Positions 7,257-16,906 of a DNA stretch of 41,843 nt are shown here, piece by piece. Position numbers and translations under genes: made by a program. The notes under the pieces are model-generated. The model worked only from the letters and a program-made list of their open reading frames with translations, was not told the DNA's origin and made no database searches. Position 1 is the first letter of the stretch, and every line of letters starts with the position of its first letter. Source of the stretch: Gammaproteobacteria bacterium (GTDB lineage Bacteria > Pseudomonadota > Gammaproteobacteria > SZUA-140); contig JALSIC010000098.1 in NCBI GenBank assembly GCA_026981935.1, positions 1 through 41,843 on the forward strand. The letters run 5' to 3'.

Positions 7257-8300
7257 ATGAACCGCAAAAAGCACCGCAAGAAACTGCGTGTCCTGCTGCT
7301 CGTCCACGCCACCCTGGTGCCGCCGGAGGATCTGGAGGACTACGATGACGAACGCATGCCCAAATACCAGACGGAATTCGACGTCAAGCACGCCCTGCTG
7401 CGCCTCGGACACGAAGTGAGAGTGCTCGGCGCCTACGACGACCTGACGCCCATCCGCGAGGCCATCGAGGAGTGGCGGCCCCACATCGTCTTCAACCTGC
7501 TGGAGGAATTCGCCGGCAACCCGGCCTTCGACTACTACGTGGCGAGTTTCCTGGAGATGATGAACATCCCCTACACGGGCTGCAACCCCCGCGGGCTGCT
7601 GCTTGCACGCGACAAGGCCCTGTCCAAGATCCTGCTTGCCCACCATCACATCAAGGTGCCCGATTTCGTGGTCTTCCCGCGTGGACGGGCGATCCGCAAG
7701 ACCCGCCGCTGGCGTTACCCCATGATCGTCAAGTCACTGCTGCAGGAAGGTTCGGTGGGCATCGCCCAGGCCTCGCTCGTGAACCGCGACGACCAGCTCC
7801 GCAAGCGTGTACGCCTCATCCACGAACTCACCCGCGGTGATGCCATCGCCGAGCAGTACATCGAGGGCAGGGAGTTGTATGTCACGGTCATCGGCAACAC
7901 CCGGCTCCAGGTCCTGCCCTTTCGCGAGATCACCTTTCCCAGGAACGGCAACGGCACCCCCATCCGCGTGGCCACCCACCGCGTCAAATGGGATTACGAA
8001 TACCGCGACCGCTGGGGCATCGACTACCGCTTCGCCCACAATCTCCCCAAGGGCATGGCCGAACGCATCGGCACCCTGTGCAAGCGGGCCTTCCGTATCC
8101 TGGACCTCAACGGCTACGCCCGCTTCGACCTGCGCATCACGCCCGAGCAGGAGATCTATCTGCTGGAGGCCAATCCCAACCCGGCCATCGCCGAATTCGA
8201 GGACAGCGCCTTCTCCGCCCACAAGGCGGGCCTGCCCTACGACCAGCTCATCCAGCGCCTCCTCACCCTGGGCCTGCGTTACAAACAGGCCGTCTCCTGA
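7257..8300 (+). CDS. ATP-grasp ligase, D-Ala-D-Ala ligase-like
   Basis: This 347-residue cytoplasmic enzyme has an ATP-grasp fold. The N-terminal part (about 1-110) is a Rossmann-like preATP-grasp domain with DVKHALLRLGHEV and PHIVFNLLEEFAG, the latter like the substrate loop of D-alanine-D-alanine ligases. The central part has IVKSLLQEGSVGI, and EQYIEGRELYV near the ATP site. The C-terminal part has ARFDLRI and LLEANPNP, the metal-binding end of the fold. Such stand-alone ligases join a carboxylate to an amine using ATP. The substrate is unknown: Ddl itself is usually shorter and lies in the mur cluster, so I do not call it ddl. It has no operon partner; the gene downstream is on the other strand. 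Confidence 0.8.
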   Translation: MNRKKHRKKLRVLLLVHATLVPPEDLEDYDDERMPKYQTEFDVKHALLRLGHEVRVLGAYDDLTPIREAIEEWRPHIVFNLLEEFAGNPAFDYYVASFLEMMNIPYTGCNPRGLLLARDKALSKILLAHHHIKVPDFVVFPRGRAIRKTRRWRYPMIVKSLLQEGSVGIAQASLVNRDDQLRKRVRLIHELTRGDAIAEQYIEGRELYVTVIGNTRLQVLPFREITFPRNGNGTPIRVATHRVKWDYEYRDRWGIDYRFAHNLPKGMAERIGTLCKRAFRILDLNGYARFDLRITPEQEIYLLEANPNPAIAEFEDSAFSAHKAGLPYDQLIQRLLTLGLRYKQAVS

Positions 8301-8308
8301 CCGGTCCC

Positions 8309-8740
8309 CTATTCGCCGTCCTGCTTGCGCCGGTCCTTGAAACGGACGACGGCCGACCGGCCCTGGGCATGGATCTCGCCCTCATGGATGGCGCCCGTGG
8401 CAATGGCGATGACGGGTCCCGAAATACTGCCGCGGACCCGGGCGGTGCCGGTCAGCTCCAGCTTGTGCTCCACCGCGATATCGCCCTCCACCGTGCCGGC
8501 GATGACGGCGGACGCGGCGCGGATATTGCCCTTCCAGCGCCCCCCCCTGCCCAGCACCAGCGCGCCCCGCAATCGGCAATCCCCCTTGACGGCCCCATCG
8601 ACGATGCAGTTGTCCCCCGCCTCGATCATGCCCTGCACGCTCGCCCGCGAACCGATCAGGGTATCGAAACGCTGCACCTCATCCAGAATGCGCCGGCCCT
8701 TGTTGCGCCGGCGAAACAGGTTCTCCATCATGGGGGACAC
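8309..8740 (-). CDS. Bactofilin (polymer-forming cytoskeletal protein)
   Basis: This 143-residue protein has the bactofilin pattern: a short charged N-terminus (NLFRRRNKGRR), then a right-handed beta-helix of repeated turns such as GSRASVQGMIEAGDNCIVDGAV, KGDCRLRGAL and GTVEGDIAVEHKLELTGTA, and a short charged tail. Bactofilins form non-polar filaments without nucleotide and often organise cell-shape or wall enzymes. The GTG start at 8740 has GGAG at a good distance; ATG codons follow at 8731 and 8728. It lies convergent with the ATP-grasp gene (8 bases between stops) and divergent from the VWA gene. A run of eight G on its coding strand falls in the middle of the gene. Confidence 0.88.
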   Translation of the reverse strand: MSPMMENLFRRRNKGRRILDEVQRFDTLIGSRASVQGMIEAGDNCIVDGAVKGDCRLRGALVLGRGGRWKGNIRAASAVIAGTVEGDIAVEHKLELTGTARVRGSISGPVIAIATGAIHEGEIHAQGRSAVVRFKDRRKQDGE

Positions 8741-8812
8741 TCCCGTCTCCAGCCAAAACTCCTTCCATTATGCGCATCCCGCCGCATGGCGGTCCAGCCA
8801 ACCTGCCCCACT

Positions 8813-8851
8813 ACAACCAACCGGCACAACCAACCGATACAACCAAACGGG
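8813..8851. repeat. 13-bp direct repeat, three copies, in a divergent promoter gap
   Basis: ACAACCAACCGGC, ACAACCAACCGAT and ACAACCAAACGGG follow each other at 8813-8825, 8826-8838 and 8839-8851. The core ACAACCAA is unchanged. They sit between the bactofilin start and the VWA start, where operator sites are expected. They could be binding sites for one regulator, or a product of slippage like other short tandem repeats in the window. Confidence 0.85.
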
Positions 8852-8925
8852 CGTCACGACAGCATTCTTCAAGAAATCAAGCACCTGTTCCGATAGATCT
8901 TCAGGTAACAGCGCGTAAGAAGACC

Positions 8926-10761
8926 GTGAACAGACTCCCTTTTCTCACAACCTTTCTGCTGCTGGCCCTTCTCCCGCTGCATGCACCGGCGGAGGGGCCG
9001 CCGCCTTCCCGGAGCGCGGGACACCAGGACATCCGCATTCTCATCGATGTCTCCGGAAGCATGAAGCGCACCGACCCGGACAATCTCCGGGTGCCGGCCC
9101 TGCGGCTCATCACCGGGCTCCTGCCCCGCGGCAGCCGCGCCGGCGTATGGACCTTCGGCCGGTACGTGAACATGCTCATCCCCCTGGCCTTCGTGGACGA
9201 GGCCTGGCGGGAGCGGGCCATGGCGGCCGCGGCACGGATCAATTCCCACGGCCTCTACACCAACATGGAAGACACCCTGACAGACGCCACCTGGGACTGG
9301 AAACGGCCCCCGACGGACGGGGCGCGCCGCAGCCTGATCCTGCTCACCGACGGCTACGTGGACATTTCCGCCGACGCCGCGGAAAATGCCGCATCGCGCG
9401 AGCGCATCCTCAATGAGATCCTCCCCCGCCTCCAGGCCGCCGGGGTCACCGTCCACACCATCGCCCTTTCCCGGGAAGCCGATCATGCCCTGCTGCGCCA
9501 GCTCGCCACCGCCAGCGGCGGCCGCTACGAACAGGCCGCGCCGGACCGCCTGGAACGCCTCTTCCTGCGCCTCTTCGAAAAGGCGGCCGAGCCTGAAACC
9601 CTGCCCCTGGAAGACAACCGGGTACTGGTGGACGAGCGCATCGAGGAAATGACCCTGCTGATCTTCCGCCGCCCCGGCGCGCCGGCCACGCGCCTCACCA
9701 CACCCCGGGGTGTCAGCTTCGACGCGCAAAAGCGCCCGCCCAACGTGCGCTGGCACCAGGAGGCACGTTACGACCTCATCACCATCGACCGGCCCATGGC
9801 AGGCACCTGGCGCATCACCGCGGACCAGGATCCCGACAACCGGGTCATGGTGGTCACCGACTTCAACGTCAATGCCACCCGCCTGCCTGACAACCTGGCC
9901 ATGGACGAGCCGCATACCTTCCTCGTCCAGCTCACGGAGGGGGGGCGCACCATCGAAAAGAAGGATTTCCTGCATTTCATCGAGGTCAGGGTGCGCCAGG
10001 AAAACGACCAGGGAGAACAATGGGAATGGCTGCTCCTGGACAACGGGCGTCGCGGGGACACGGCGCCGGGGGACGGGATCTATACCCTGGTGCTGCAGGA
10101 GAGCCTGCAGCCCGGCAGCCACCGGCTGGTGGTGGACGTGGACGGCACCACCTTCCGGCGGCGCCTGGAACGCCGCTTCCACGTCCATGCCAGTCCCGTG
10201 GAGACCTTCATCGCCGGCAAAGGCGGGGCAGCCGTGCTGCACGTCATTCCCCGCGCCGGCATGATCGAGCCCGACACCATGACGGTGCGGGCCCATGTCA
10301 GCACTGCAGGCGCATACACGGAAAGCCGGGACGTGCCCCGCACCCACCACAACCAGTGGCGCCTGGACCTTTCCGTCTACGATCCCGGGCTGCCTCACGG
10401 CGTCGAGATCGAGGTCACGGGCACCAGGCCCAGCGGCAGACCCGTCCAGGTCCGCGTGGGCCCCTTGCATTTCGGCAGCCGGCCCCTTTCCGAACCGGTC
10501 CCAGAACCGGCATCCGGGCCGGAATCCGGGACACATGGCGAAGAAGGGGAGCACTCTCCGGTGGAGACGCCCGCTGAGGATGCACCGCCTGCCGAGGTCA
10601 ACTGGCTGTGGGTCGCGCTGCAGGTACTGTTCATCAACGCCCTGGTCATCGGCGGTTTCTTCTACGGCTACCGCAGGTGGCTGCGCCTCGAGGTCCGCCT
10701 GCCCAAGAGCTGGCAGCAGGCCGGCCAGCAGACGGGACAACAGCCCCAGGAACAGGCCTGA
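8926..10761 (+). CDS. Exported, membrane-anchored von Willebrand factor A protein
   Basis: Starting at the GTG at 8926, the 611-residue product has a clean signal peptide (NRLPFLTTFLLLALLPLHAPA, cleavage before EG). I reject the upstream ATG at 8770 because it adds 52 poorly folded residues before the signal. The VWA domain follows, with a complete metal site: DVSGSM (Asp41), a Thr in LYTNMEDT, and Asp in LLTDGY. Residues after about 230 look like beta-sandwich domains, including DTAPGDGIYTL. A Pro/Glu-rich linker leads to a single membrane helix (about 560-582: WLWVALQVLFINALVIGGFF) and a short cytoplasmic tail rich in Gln. The topology is periplasmic with a C-terminal anchor. Its partner is unknown. 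It starts about 185 bases from the divergent bactofilin and ends 41 bases before bioA. Confidence 0.85.
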   Translation: MNRLPFLTTFLLLALLPLHAPAEGPPPSRSAGHQDIRILIDVSGSMKRTDPDNLRVPALRLITGLLPRGSRAGVWTFGRYVNMLIPLAFVDEAWRERAMAAAARINSHGLYTNMEDTLTDATWDWKRPPTDGARRSLILLTDGYVDISADAAENAASRERILNEILPRLQAAGVTVHTIALSREADHALLRQLATASGGRYEQAAPDRLERLFLRLFEKAAEPETLPLEDNRVLVDERIEEMTLLIFRRPGAPATRLTTPRGVSFDAQKRPPNVRWHQEARYDLITIDRPMAGTWRITADQDPDNRVMVVTDFNVNATRLPDNLAMDEPHTFLVQLTEGGRTIEKKDFLHFIEVRVRQENDQGEQWEWLLLDNGRRGDTAPGDGIYTLVLQESLQPGSHRLVVDVDGTTFRRRLERRFHVHASPVETFIAGKGGAAVLHVIPRAGMIEPDTMTVRAHVSTAGAYTESRDVPRTHHNQWRLDLSVYDPGLPHGVEIEVTGTRPSGRPVQVRVGPLHFGSRPLSEPVPEPASGPESGTHGEEGEHSPVETPAEDAPPAEVNWLWVALQVLFINALVIGGFFYGYRRWLRLEVRLPKSWQQAGQQTGQQPQEQA

Positions 10762-10802
10762 CCCGCCCCCCGCATCATCGGCGCCTGAGGTAGAATGGCG
10801 CC

Positions 10803-12173
10803 ATGAGCAGCCACGACGAACCCACCGGCAACAAAGCCCTCGCGGAGCGCGACCTGCGGGTCCTGTGGCACCCCTGCACCCAGATGAAGGATCACGAGGC
10901 GCATCCGCCCATCCCCATTCGCCGGGGAAGCGGCGCCTGGCTGGAGGATTTCGCCGGGCGGCGCTACCTGGATGCCATCAGTTCCTGGTGGGTGAACCTC
11001 TTCGGCCATGCCAATCCACGCATCAACGCCGCCGTGGCCGCGCAGCTGGAGACCCTGGAACACGTCCTGCTGGCGGGCTTCACCCACGAACCCGCCGTCA
11101 CGCTCGCCGAGCGCCTGGTGGCTATCACCCCGCCGGGCCTGAGCCGCTGCTTCTATGCCGACAACGGCTCCTCGGCAGTCGAAGTGGCGCTGAAGATGAG
11201 TTTCCACTACTGGCAGAACCAGGGGCAGACCGGCAAGACCAAGTTCATTACCCTGGAGAACAGCTACCATGGCGAGACCCTGGGCGCGCTGGCGGCGGGC
11301 GACGTGGCCCTCTACAAGGCCACCTACAGGCCGCTGCTCATGGAAACCCTCACCGCCCCCTCGCCCGACTGCTTCCATCGCGCGCCGGACGAGTCCTGGG
11401 AGGCCTATTCCCGGCGCCGCTTCGAGGACATGCAACGGCTGCTGGCGCGCCACGCCCACGAGGTCTGCGCCGTGATCGTCGAGCCCCTGGTGCAGTGCGC
11501 CGGCTACATGCGCATGTACCATCCCGTCTACCTGAGCCTGCTGCGCGAGGCCTGCGACCGCCACGGCGTGCATCTCATCGCCGACGAGATCGCGGTGGGC
11601 TTCGGCCGCACCGGCACCCTGTTCGCCTGTGAACAGGCCGGCATCAGCCCCGATTTCCTGTGCCTCTCCAAGGGCCTCACCGGGGGTTACCTGCCTCTTG
11701 CCGCCGTGCTCACCACGGATGCCGTCTACCAGGCCTTCTACGACGACTACGAGCGCCTGCGGGCCTTTCTCCACTCCCACAGCTACACCGGCAACCCCCT
11801 GGGCTGCCGTGCCGCGCTGGCCACCCTGGACATCTTCGAAGAGGAAGACGTACTGGCGCGCAACCGTGCGCTGAGCGCCCGCATGGCCCGCCATGCCGCC
11901 CCCCTGGCCGACCATCCCCACGTGGCCGAGATCAGGCAGCACGGCATGATCCTCGCCGTGGAGCTGGTCCAGGACAAGGCCGCGCGCAAACCCTATCCCT
12001 GGCAGGAACGCCGCGGCCGCCGCGTCGGCCAGCACGCCCTCTCCCGGGGGGTGCTGTTGCGTCCCCTGGGCGACGTGGTCTATTTCATGCCGCCCTATGT
12101 CATCGACGAAGAAGAGATCGAACTCATGATCCGCGTCGCCGCCGAGGGCATCGACCGGGCCTGCAAGGACTGA
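10803..12173 (+). CDS. bioA: Adenosylmethionine-8-amino-7-oxononanoate aminotransferase
   Basis: BioA uses S-adenosylmethionine as amino donor to make 7,8-diaminopelargonate in biotin synthesis. This 456-residue class III PLP aminotransferase has LWHPCTQMKDHE near the N-terminus, SSWWVNLFGHANP, the cofactor phosphate loop NGSSAVEVALKM, DEIAVGFGRTG with the PLP-ring Asp, and the Schiff-base Lys in LSKGLTGGYLPL (about Lys290). Length is slightly above the usual 420-430. No bioB, bioF, bioC or bioD gene is in the window, so biotin genes are split. rsmE follows 20 bases downstream and is probably co-transcribed. Confidence 0.95.
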   Translation: MSSHDEPTGNKALAERDLRVLWHPCTQMKDHEAHPPIPIRRGSGAWLEDFAGRRYLDAISSWWVNLFGHANPRINAAVAAQLETLEHVLLAGFTHEPAVTLAERLVAITPPGLSRCFYADNGSSAVEVALKMSFHYWQNQGQTGKTKFITLENSYHGETLGALAAGDVALYKATYRPLLMETLTAPSPDCFHRAPDESWEAYSRRRFEDMQRLLARHAHEVCAVIVEPLVQCAGYMRMYHPVYLSLLREACDRHGVHLIADEIAVGFGRTGTLFACEQAGISPDFLCLSKGLTGGYLPLAAVLTTDAVYQAFYDDYERLRAFLHSHSYTGNPLGCRAALATLDIFEEEDVLARNRALSARMARHAAPLADHPHVAEIRQHGMILAVELVQDKAARKPYPWQERRGRRVGQHALSRGVLLRPLGDVVYFMPPYVIDEEEIELMIRVAAEGIDRACKD

Positions 12174-12193
12174 CGCCCCACCCGTAATCCTCC

Positions 12194-12970
12194 ATGCGCG
12201 TTCCCCGGATCCATCAGGACATCGAGCTGCGCGGCGGCGCGCGCGTCACACTGGACGAAACGGCGAGCCGTCATCTGCTCCGGGTGCTGCGCCTGAAGAC
12301 CGGCGCGCGTCTCACGGTCTTCGACGGCCGGGGAAACGAATACGAGGCCATCCTGGAGGCGGGTGGCGCCGCGGCGGCGGTGCGCCTCGGGGCAGTCCTG
12401 GAACGACGGACGGAATCACCCCTGCGGATCGTCCTTGCCCAGGGCATCTCCCGCGGCGAACGCATGGACTATACCCTGCAGAAGGCCGTGGAGCTGGGCG
12501 TATCGTCTCTGCTCCCCCTGTTCACCCGGCGTTGCCAGATCAAGCTGTCGGGGACCCGCCTGGCGCGGCGTCTCGAACACTGGCGGGGCGTGATCCGCCA
12601 TGCCTGTGAGCAATGCGGCCGCAATGTCCTGCCGGAACTGCATCCGCCCCGCCCGCTGACCGACGCCCCCTGGGATTTGTCTGGGGATCTGTCTGGGGAT
12701 CTGTCTGGGCAATTAGCGGGTCGGCAGGATGACGTGCTGAAACTCCTCCTGGATGCCGGGGGCGACACCGGGCCGGGCAGCCTCCCGCGGCCCGCCGGCC
12801 CCGTCGTGCTGGTCGCCGGCCCGGAAGGGGGGCTGGATCCGCAGGAGCGGCGCCTGCTGCAGGACAGGGGTTTCCGGCCCCTGCGCCTGGGGCCCCGCAT
12901 CCTGCGCACCGAGACCGCCGCCGTGGCAGCGCTGGCCGTCCTGCAGGCCCGCTGGGGTGACCTGGGCTGA
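12194..12970 (+). CDS. rsmE: 16S rRNA m3U1498 methyltransferase RsmE
   Basis: RsmE methylates N3 of U1498 in 16S rRNA. The 258-residue protein has an N-terminal PUA-like domain (about 1-75: SRHLLRVLRLKTGARLTVFDG) and a SPOUT knot methyltransferase domain. The SPOUT motifs are LAQGISRGERMDYTLQKAVELGV, LVAGPEGGLDPQE and LGPRILRTETAAVAAL. A Gly/Asp insert with the tetrapeptide DLSG repeated three times lies at about 160-171, between the two parts of the SPOUT domain, coded by a 12-bp tandem repeat. The gene begins 20 bases after bioA, which agrees with shared transcription. Confidence 0.95.
   Translation: MRVPRIHQDIELRGGARVTLDETASRHLLRVLRLKTGARLTVFDGRGNEYEAILEAGGAAAAVRLGAVLERRTESPLRIVLAQGISRGERMDYTLQKAVELGVSSLLPLFTRRCQIKLSGTRLARRLEHWRGVIRHACEQCGRNVLPELHPPRPLTDAPWDLSGDLSGDLSGQLAGRQDDVLKLLLDAGGDTGPGSLPRPAGPVVLVAGPEGGLDPQERRLLQDRGFRPLRLGPRILRTETAAVAALAVLQARWGDLG
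12671..12706. repeat. 12-bp tandem triplication inside rsmE
   Basis: TGGGATTTGTCT is followed by two identical copies of GGGGATCTGTCT at 12683-12694 and 12695-12706. The frame is kept and DLSG is added three times in a loop of RsmE. This is the second in-frame 12-bp triplication in the window (the other is in the SPOR gene). Confidence 0.93.
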
Positions 12971-13049
12971 TGCACACTTCTGAACGATTCCCGGACCGGT
13001 CGCGGGCGCAGGTTCTTTCGGTCTTTCTTGATGGCATACCGAAAAACAT

Positions 13050-13082
13050 CCGAAAACGTCTGCCGCCCATTACCGGTACAAT
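13050..13082 (+). promoter_or_regulatory. Candidate purD promoter with PurR-like site
   Basis: The reverse complement of 13050-13065 matches the E. coli PurR box consensus at about 12 of 16 positions by eye (CGGCAGACGTTTTCGG). A -10-like TACAAT lies at 13077-13082. The PurR-like site falls where the -35 box would be, which would suit repression. I see no convincing -35 hexamer and no PurR gene in the window. This is a guess from pattern. Confidence 0.3.
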
Positions 13083-13151
13083 TGCGTCACGACTGGCACG
13101 GCGGCCATTCAACAAGCTAGACTTGGCGTTTTTTCAGGCAAAGGATTCACG

Positions 13152-14459
13152 ATGAGTCGGAAAATCAGCATCCTGGTGGTGGGTGGCGGCGGGCGCGAGC
13201 ACGCCCTGGCCTGGAAAGCGGCCCGGTCAGCGCAGGTGGAACGCGTCTACGTGGCACCGGGCAACGCCGGCACCGCCCGGGAACCCGGCGTGGAGAACGT
13301 CGCGATTGCCGCCGACGACATCGCTTCGCTGCGGGATTTCGCCCGCAAGCAGGAGGTGGCCCTCACCATCGTGGGCCCCGAGGCCCCACTGGTGGCGGGC
13401 ATCGTGGATGCGTTCCAGGCCGAAGGACTGGCCTGTTTCGGCCCGACGCGGGCAGCAGCGCGGCTGGAAGGCTCCAAATCCTTCGCCAAGGACTTCCTCG
13501 CCCGTCACGGCATTCCCACCGCGGCCTATGCGAGCTTTCACGACCTCGACGAGGCCCTGGGGTACATCCGCGAAAAGGGGGCACCGCTGGTGATCAAGGC
13601 CGACGGCCTGGCCGCGGGCAAGGGCGTGATCATCGCCCGCACCCTGGCCGAGGCAGAGGCCGCGGCACGGGACATGCTCGCGGGCAATGCCTTCGGCGAT
13701 GCCGGTCATCGCATCGTGGTGGAGGAATTCCTGGAAGGCGAGGAGGCCAGCTTCATCGTCATGGCGGACGGCCGGCATGTCCTGCCCATGGCCACCTCCC
13801 AGGACCACAAGGCCCGCGACGAGGGCGACCGGGGTCCCAACACCGGCGGCATGGGCGCCTATTCACCGGCCCCGGTGATCACGCCCGAGCTGCATCGCCG
13901 CATCATGGCGGAGATCATCGAACCCACCATTCGCGGCATGACCGCCGACGGCCATCCCTATACCGGCTTCCTCTATGCCGGGCTCATGATCACCCCCGAC
14001 GGCCGGCCCAAGGTCCTGGAATTCAACTGCCGCTTCGGCGATCCCGAGACCCAGCCCATCCTGATGCGCCTGCGCTCGGACCTGGTGGACCTGTGCCAGG
14101 CCGCCCTGGCCGGCCGCCTGCATGAAATGACGGCCCATTGGGATGCGCGTTATGCCCTGGGCGTGGTGCTGGCCGCGGGCGGCTACCCCGGCGGCTACCG
14201 CAAGGGCGACGTCATCGAGGGCCTGGAAGGGGCCGAAGAGGAGGGGATCAAGATCTTCCACGCCGGCACCGCGCTGCAGGACGGGCAGATCGTCACCGCC
14301 GGCGGGCGGGTGTTGTGTGTCTGTGCCCTGGGCGAGCATGTGAGGGAGGCCCGGCGGCGTGCCTATGACCGGGTGGCGCGGATCCACTGGCCGGACATGT
14401 TCTACCGCCGGGACATCGGCCACCGGGCCGTGGCACAGGAGCAGCCAGGCGATGCATAA
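13152..14459 (+). CDS. purD: Phosphoribosylamine-glycine ligase
   Basis: PurD joins glycine to phosphoribosylamine using ATP in purine synthesis. The 435-residue product has the family start ILVVGGGGREHALAWKAA, then IVGPEAPLVAGI, the ATP-grasp region with VIKADGLAAGKGVI and EGEEASFIVMADG, then QDHKARDEGDRGPNTGGMGAYSP, and the metal-binding end LEFNCRFGDPETQ. Length fits the usual 420-430. The upstream gap of 181 bases holds a possible PurR-like site. No purH lies next to it, unlike in E. coli, where purHD is an operon. Confidence 0.97.
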   Translation: MSRKISILVVGGGGREHALAWKAARSAQVERVYVAPGNAGTAREPGVENVAIAADDIASLRDFARKQEVALTIVGPEAPLVAGIVDAFQAEGLACFGPTRAAARLEGSKSFAKDFLARHGIPTAAYASFHDLDEALGYIREKGAPLVIKADGLAAGKGVIIARTLAEAEAAARDMLAGNAFGDAGHRIVVEEFLEGEEASFIVMADGRHVLPMATSQDHKARDEGDRGPNTGGMGAYSPAPVITPELHRRIMAEIIEPTIRGMTADGHPYTGFLYAGLMITPDGRPKVLEFNCRFGDPETQPILMRLRSDLVDLCQAALAGRLHEMTAHWDARYALGVVLAAGGYPGGYRKGDVIEGLEGAEEEGIKIFHAGTALQDGQIVTAGGRVLCVCALGEHVREARRRAYDRVARIHWPDMFYRRDIGHRAVAQEQPGDA

Positions 14460-14515
14460 TGTGTTTTTTCCATTGTTCAGCACGCACACCCGCTCGCCAG
14501 GAACCCCCGTCCCCT

Positions 14516-14537
14516 GAAGCCATCAGGAAGCCATCAG
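14516..14537. repeat. 11-bp perfect tandem duplication between purD and purE
   Basis: GAAGCCATCAG occurs twice in a row at 14516-14526 and 14527-14537, 38 bases upstream of the purE start. It belongs to the series of short tandem duplications in this window. The purE ribosome site GAGGAG lies just downstream and is not touched. Confidence 0.9.
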
Positions 14538-14574
14538 CCTTCAACAAACACCAATCAAGCGAGGAGCTACCACC

Positions 14575-15081
14575 ATGTCGAAACCTTTTGTAGCCGTATT
14601 GATGGGGTCGGACAGCGACCTGCCCGTGATGGAGGCCACCCTGGCGGTGCTGAAGGAACTGGAGATCCCTTATGAGGTGCGTATCACCTCGGCCCACCGG
14701 ACCCCCGCGGCCACGCACGACTACGTCACCGATGCGGAAAAGCGCGGTTGCGCCGTGTTCATCGCCGCCGCCGGCCTGGCCGCCCATCTGGCAGGGGCGG
14801 TTTCGGCGCTCACGGTACGACCGGTGATCGGCGTGCCGCTGGATGCCGGCCCCCTCCAGGGCATGGATGCCCTGCTCTCCACGGTGATGATGCCCGGCGG
14901 CATCCCCGTCGCCTGCGTGGCCGTAGGCAAGGCGGGGGCGAAGAATGCGGCCTGGCTTGCGGCGCAGATGCTGGCGCTGAACGATGCGGCCCTGGCCGAG
15001 CGCCTGCGCCAGGCACGCCTGGACAATGCCGCCGAGGTGATGGCCAAGAACCAGGCACTGCAGGCCCGCCTCAAGTCCTGA
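14575..15081 (+). CDS. purE: N5-carboxyaminoimidazole ribonucleotide mutase
   Basis: Class I PurE moves the carboxylate of N5-CAIR to make CAIR in purine synthesis. The 168-residue protein has [11 protein letters not shown] at the substrate loop, the catalytic His in TSAHRTP, and the GAV/PVIGVPL region with the loop [12 protein letters not shown]-type sequence (here [11 protein letters not shown]). A strong GAGGAG precedes the ATG. The class I mutase needs PurK to make N5-CAIR, but purK is not next to it here; tsaC follows instead after 10 bases. purK may lie elsewhere in the genome. Confidence 0.96.
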   Translation: MSKPFVAVLMGSDSDLPVMEATLAVLKELEIPYEVRITSAHRTPAATHDYVTDAEKRGCAVFIAAAGLAAHLAGAVSALTVRPVIGVPLDAGPLQGMDALLSTVMMPGGIPVACVAVGKAGAKNAAWLAAQMLALNDAALAERLRQARLDNAAEVMAKNQALQARLKS

Positions 15082-15091
15082 CGACGGGGTC

Positions 15092-15676
15092 TTGACCACG
15101 CGCTGGCAACTGCACCGCGCCGTCTTCGTGCTGCGCCGGGGCGGCATCGTGGCCTATCCCACGGAGGGGGTCTACGGCCTGGGCTGCGACCCCCTGGATC
15201 CCGGCGCGGTGCTGCGGCTCCTGGCGCTGAAATCGCGCCCCATGGACAAGGGCCTGATTCTCATCGCCGCCGATTTCTCCCGGCTCCGCCCCTATCTCGA
15301 CGAAACCGCCCTGGACGAAAGAATCCTGCGCAAGCTGCGCCGCACCTGGCCCGGGCCCGTCACCTGGCTGCTGCCGGCCGCCCCCGAGGTACCGCGCTGG
15401 TTGCGGGGACGGCACGAGACCATCGCCCTGCGGGTCACCGCACACCCCCTGGCGGCCGAACTCTGCCGGGCCTGGGGCGGCGCCCTGGTCTCCACCAGCG
15501 CCAACCCCGCCGGCCGGCCGCCGGCGCGCACCGCCCTGGGCGTGCGGCGTTATTTCGGAGACGGCGTGGACTGCGTACTGACGGGCGCCACCGGCGGGGC
15601 CGCCGCCCCCACGGAGATCCGCGATGCCCGTACCGGACGGGTGCTGCGGCCCGCCAATCCCCGCCGCCATCCGTAA
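15092..15676 (+). CDS. tsaC: L-threonylcarbamoyladenylate synthase (TsaC/YrdC)
   Basis: TsaC makes threonylcarbamoyl-AMP from threonine, bicarbonate and ATP for the t6A37 modification of ANN-decoding tRNAs. The 194-residue product is a single YrdC domain: [25 protein letters not shown], then [16 protein letters not shown] (the KxR nucleotide motif), [11 protein letters not shown], and [13 protein letters not shown]. Length matches the short TsaC form without the Sua5 extension. The start is TTG at 15092, with GGGG upstream and 10 bases after purE, so it is probably in an operon with purE. In many relatives tsaC sits next to dprA or aroE instead. Confidence 0.94.
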   Translation: MTTRWQLHRAVFVLRRGGIVAYPTEGVYGLGCDPLDPGAVLRLLALKSRPMDKGLILIAADFSRLRPYLDETALDERILRKLRRTWPGPVTWLLPAAPEVPRWLRGRHETIALRVTAHPLAAELCRAWGGALVSTSANPAGRPPARTALGVRRYFGDGVDCVLTGATGGAAAPTEIRDARTGRVLRPANPRRHP

Positions 15677-15704
15677 CCACTGCCCGGCTGTGCTAACATG
15701 TTAA

Positions 15705-16878
<1,174 letters not shown>

Positions 16879-16906
16879 CAGGGATTACGCGCCAGGGATT
16901 ACGCGC
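16879..16906. repeat. 14-bp perfect tandem duplication at the hemF/rubrerythrin junction
   Basis: CAGGGATTACGCGC occurs twice at 16879-16892 and 16893-16906. The second copy contains the rubrerythrin stop codon. GGCGGCGC (16867-16874) and GCGCCGCC (16903-16910) could pair around it as a stem-loop between the two convergent genes, but no T-run follows on either strand, so I do not call a terminator. Confidence 0.9.

Noticed and set aside
8770-8925. ATG at 8770 as the VWA start
   Set aside because: It adds 52 residues of low-complexity sequence through the 13-bp repeats and hides a clean signal peptide that starts at GTG 8926.
8869-10740. 623-codon minus-strand frame opposite the VWA gene
   Set aside because: The plus strand has a signal peptide, a VWA metal site and a membrane anchor; the minus frame has none.
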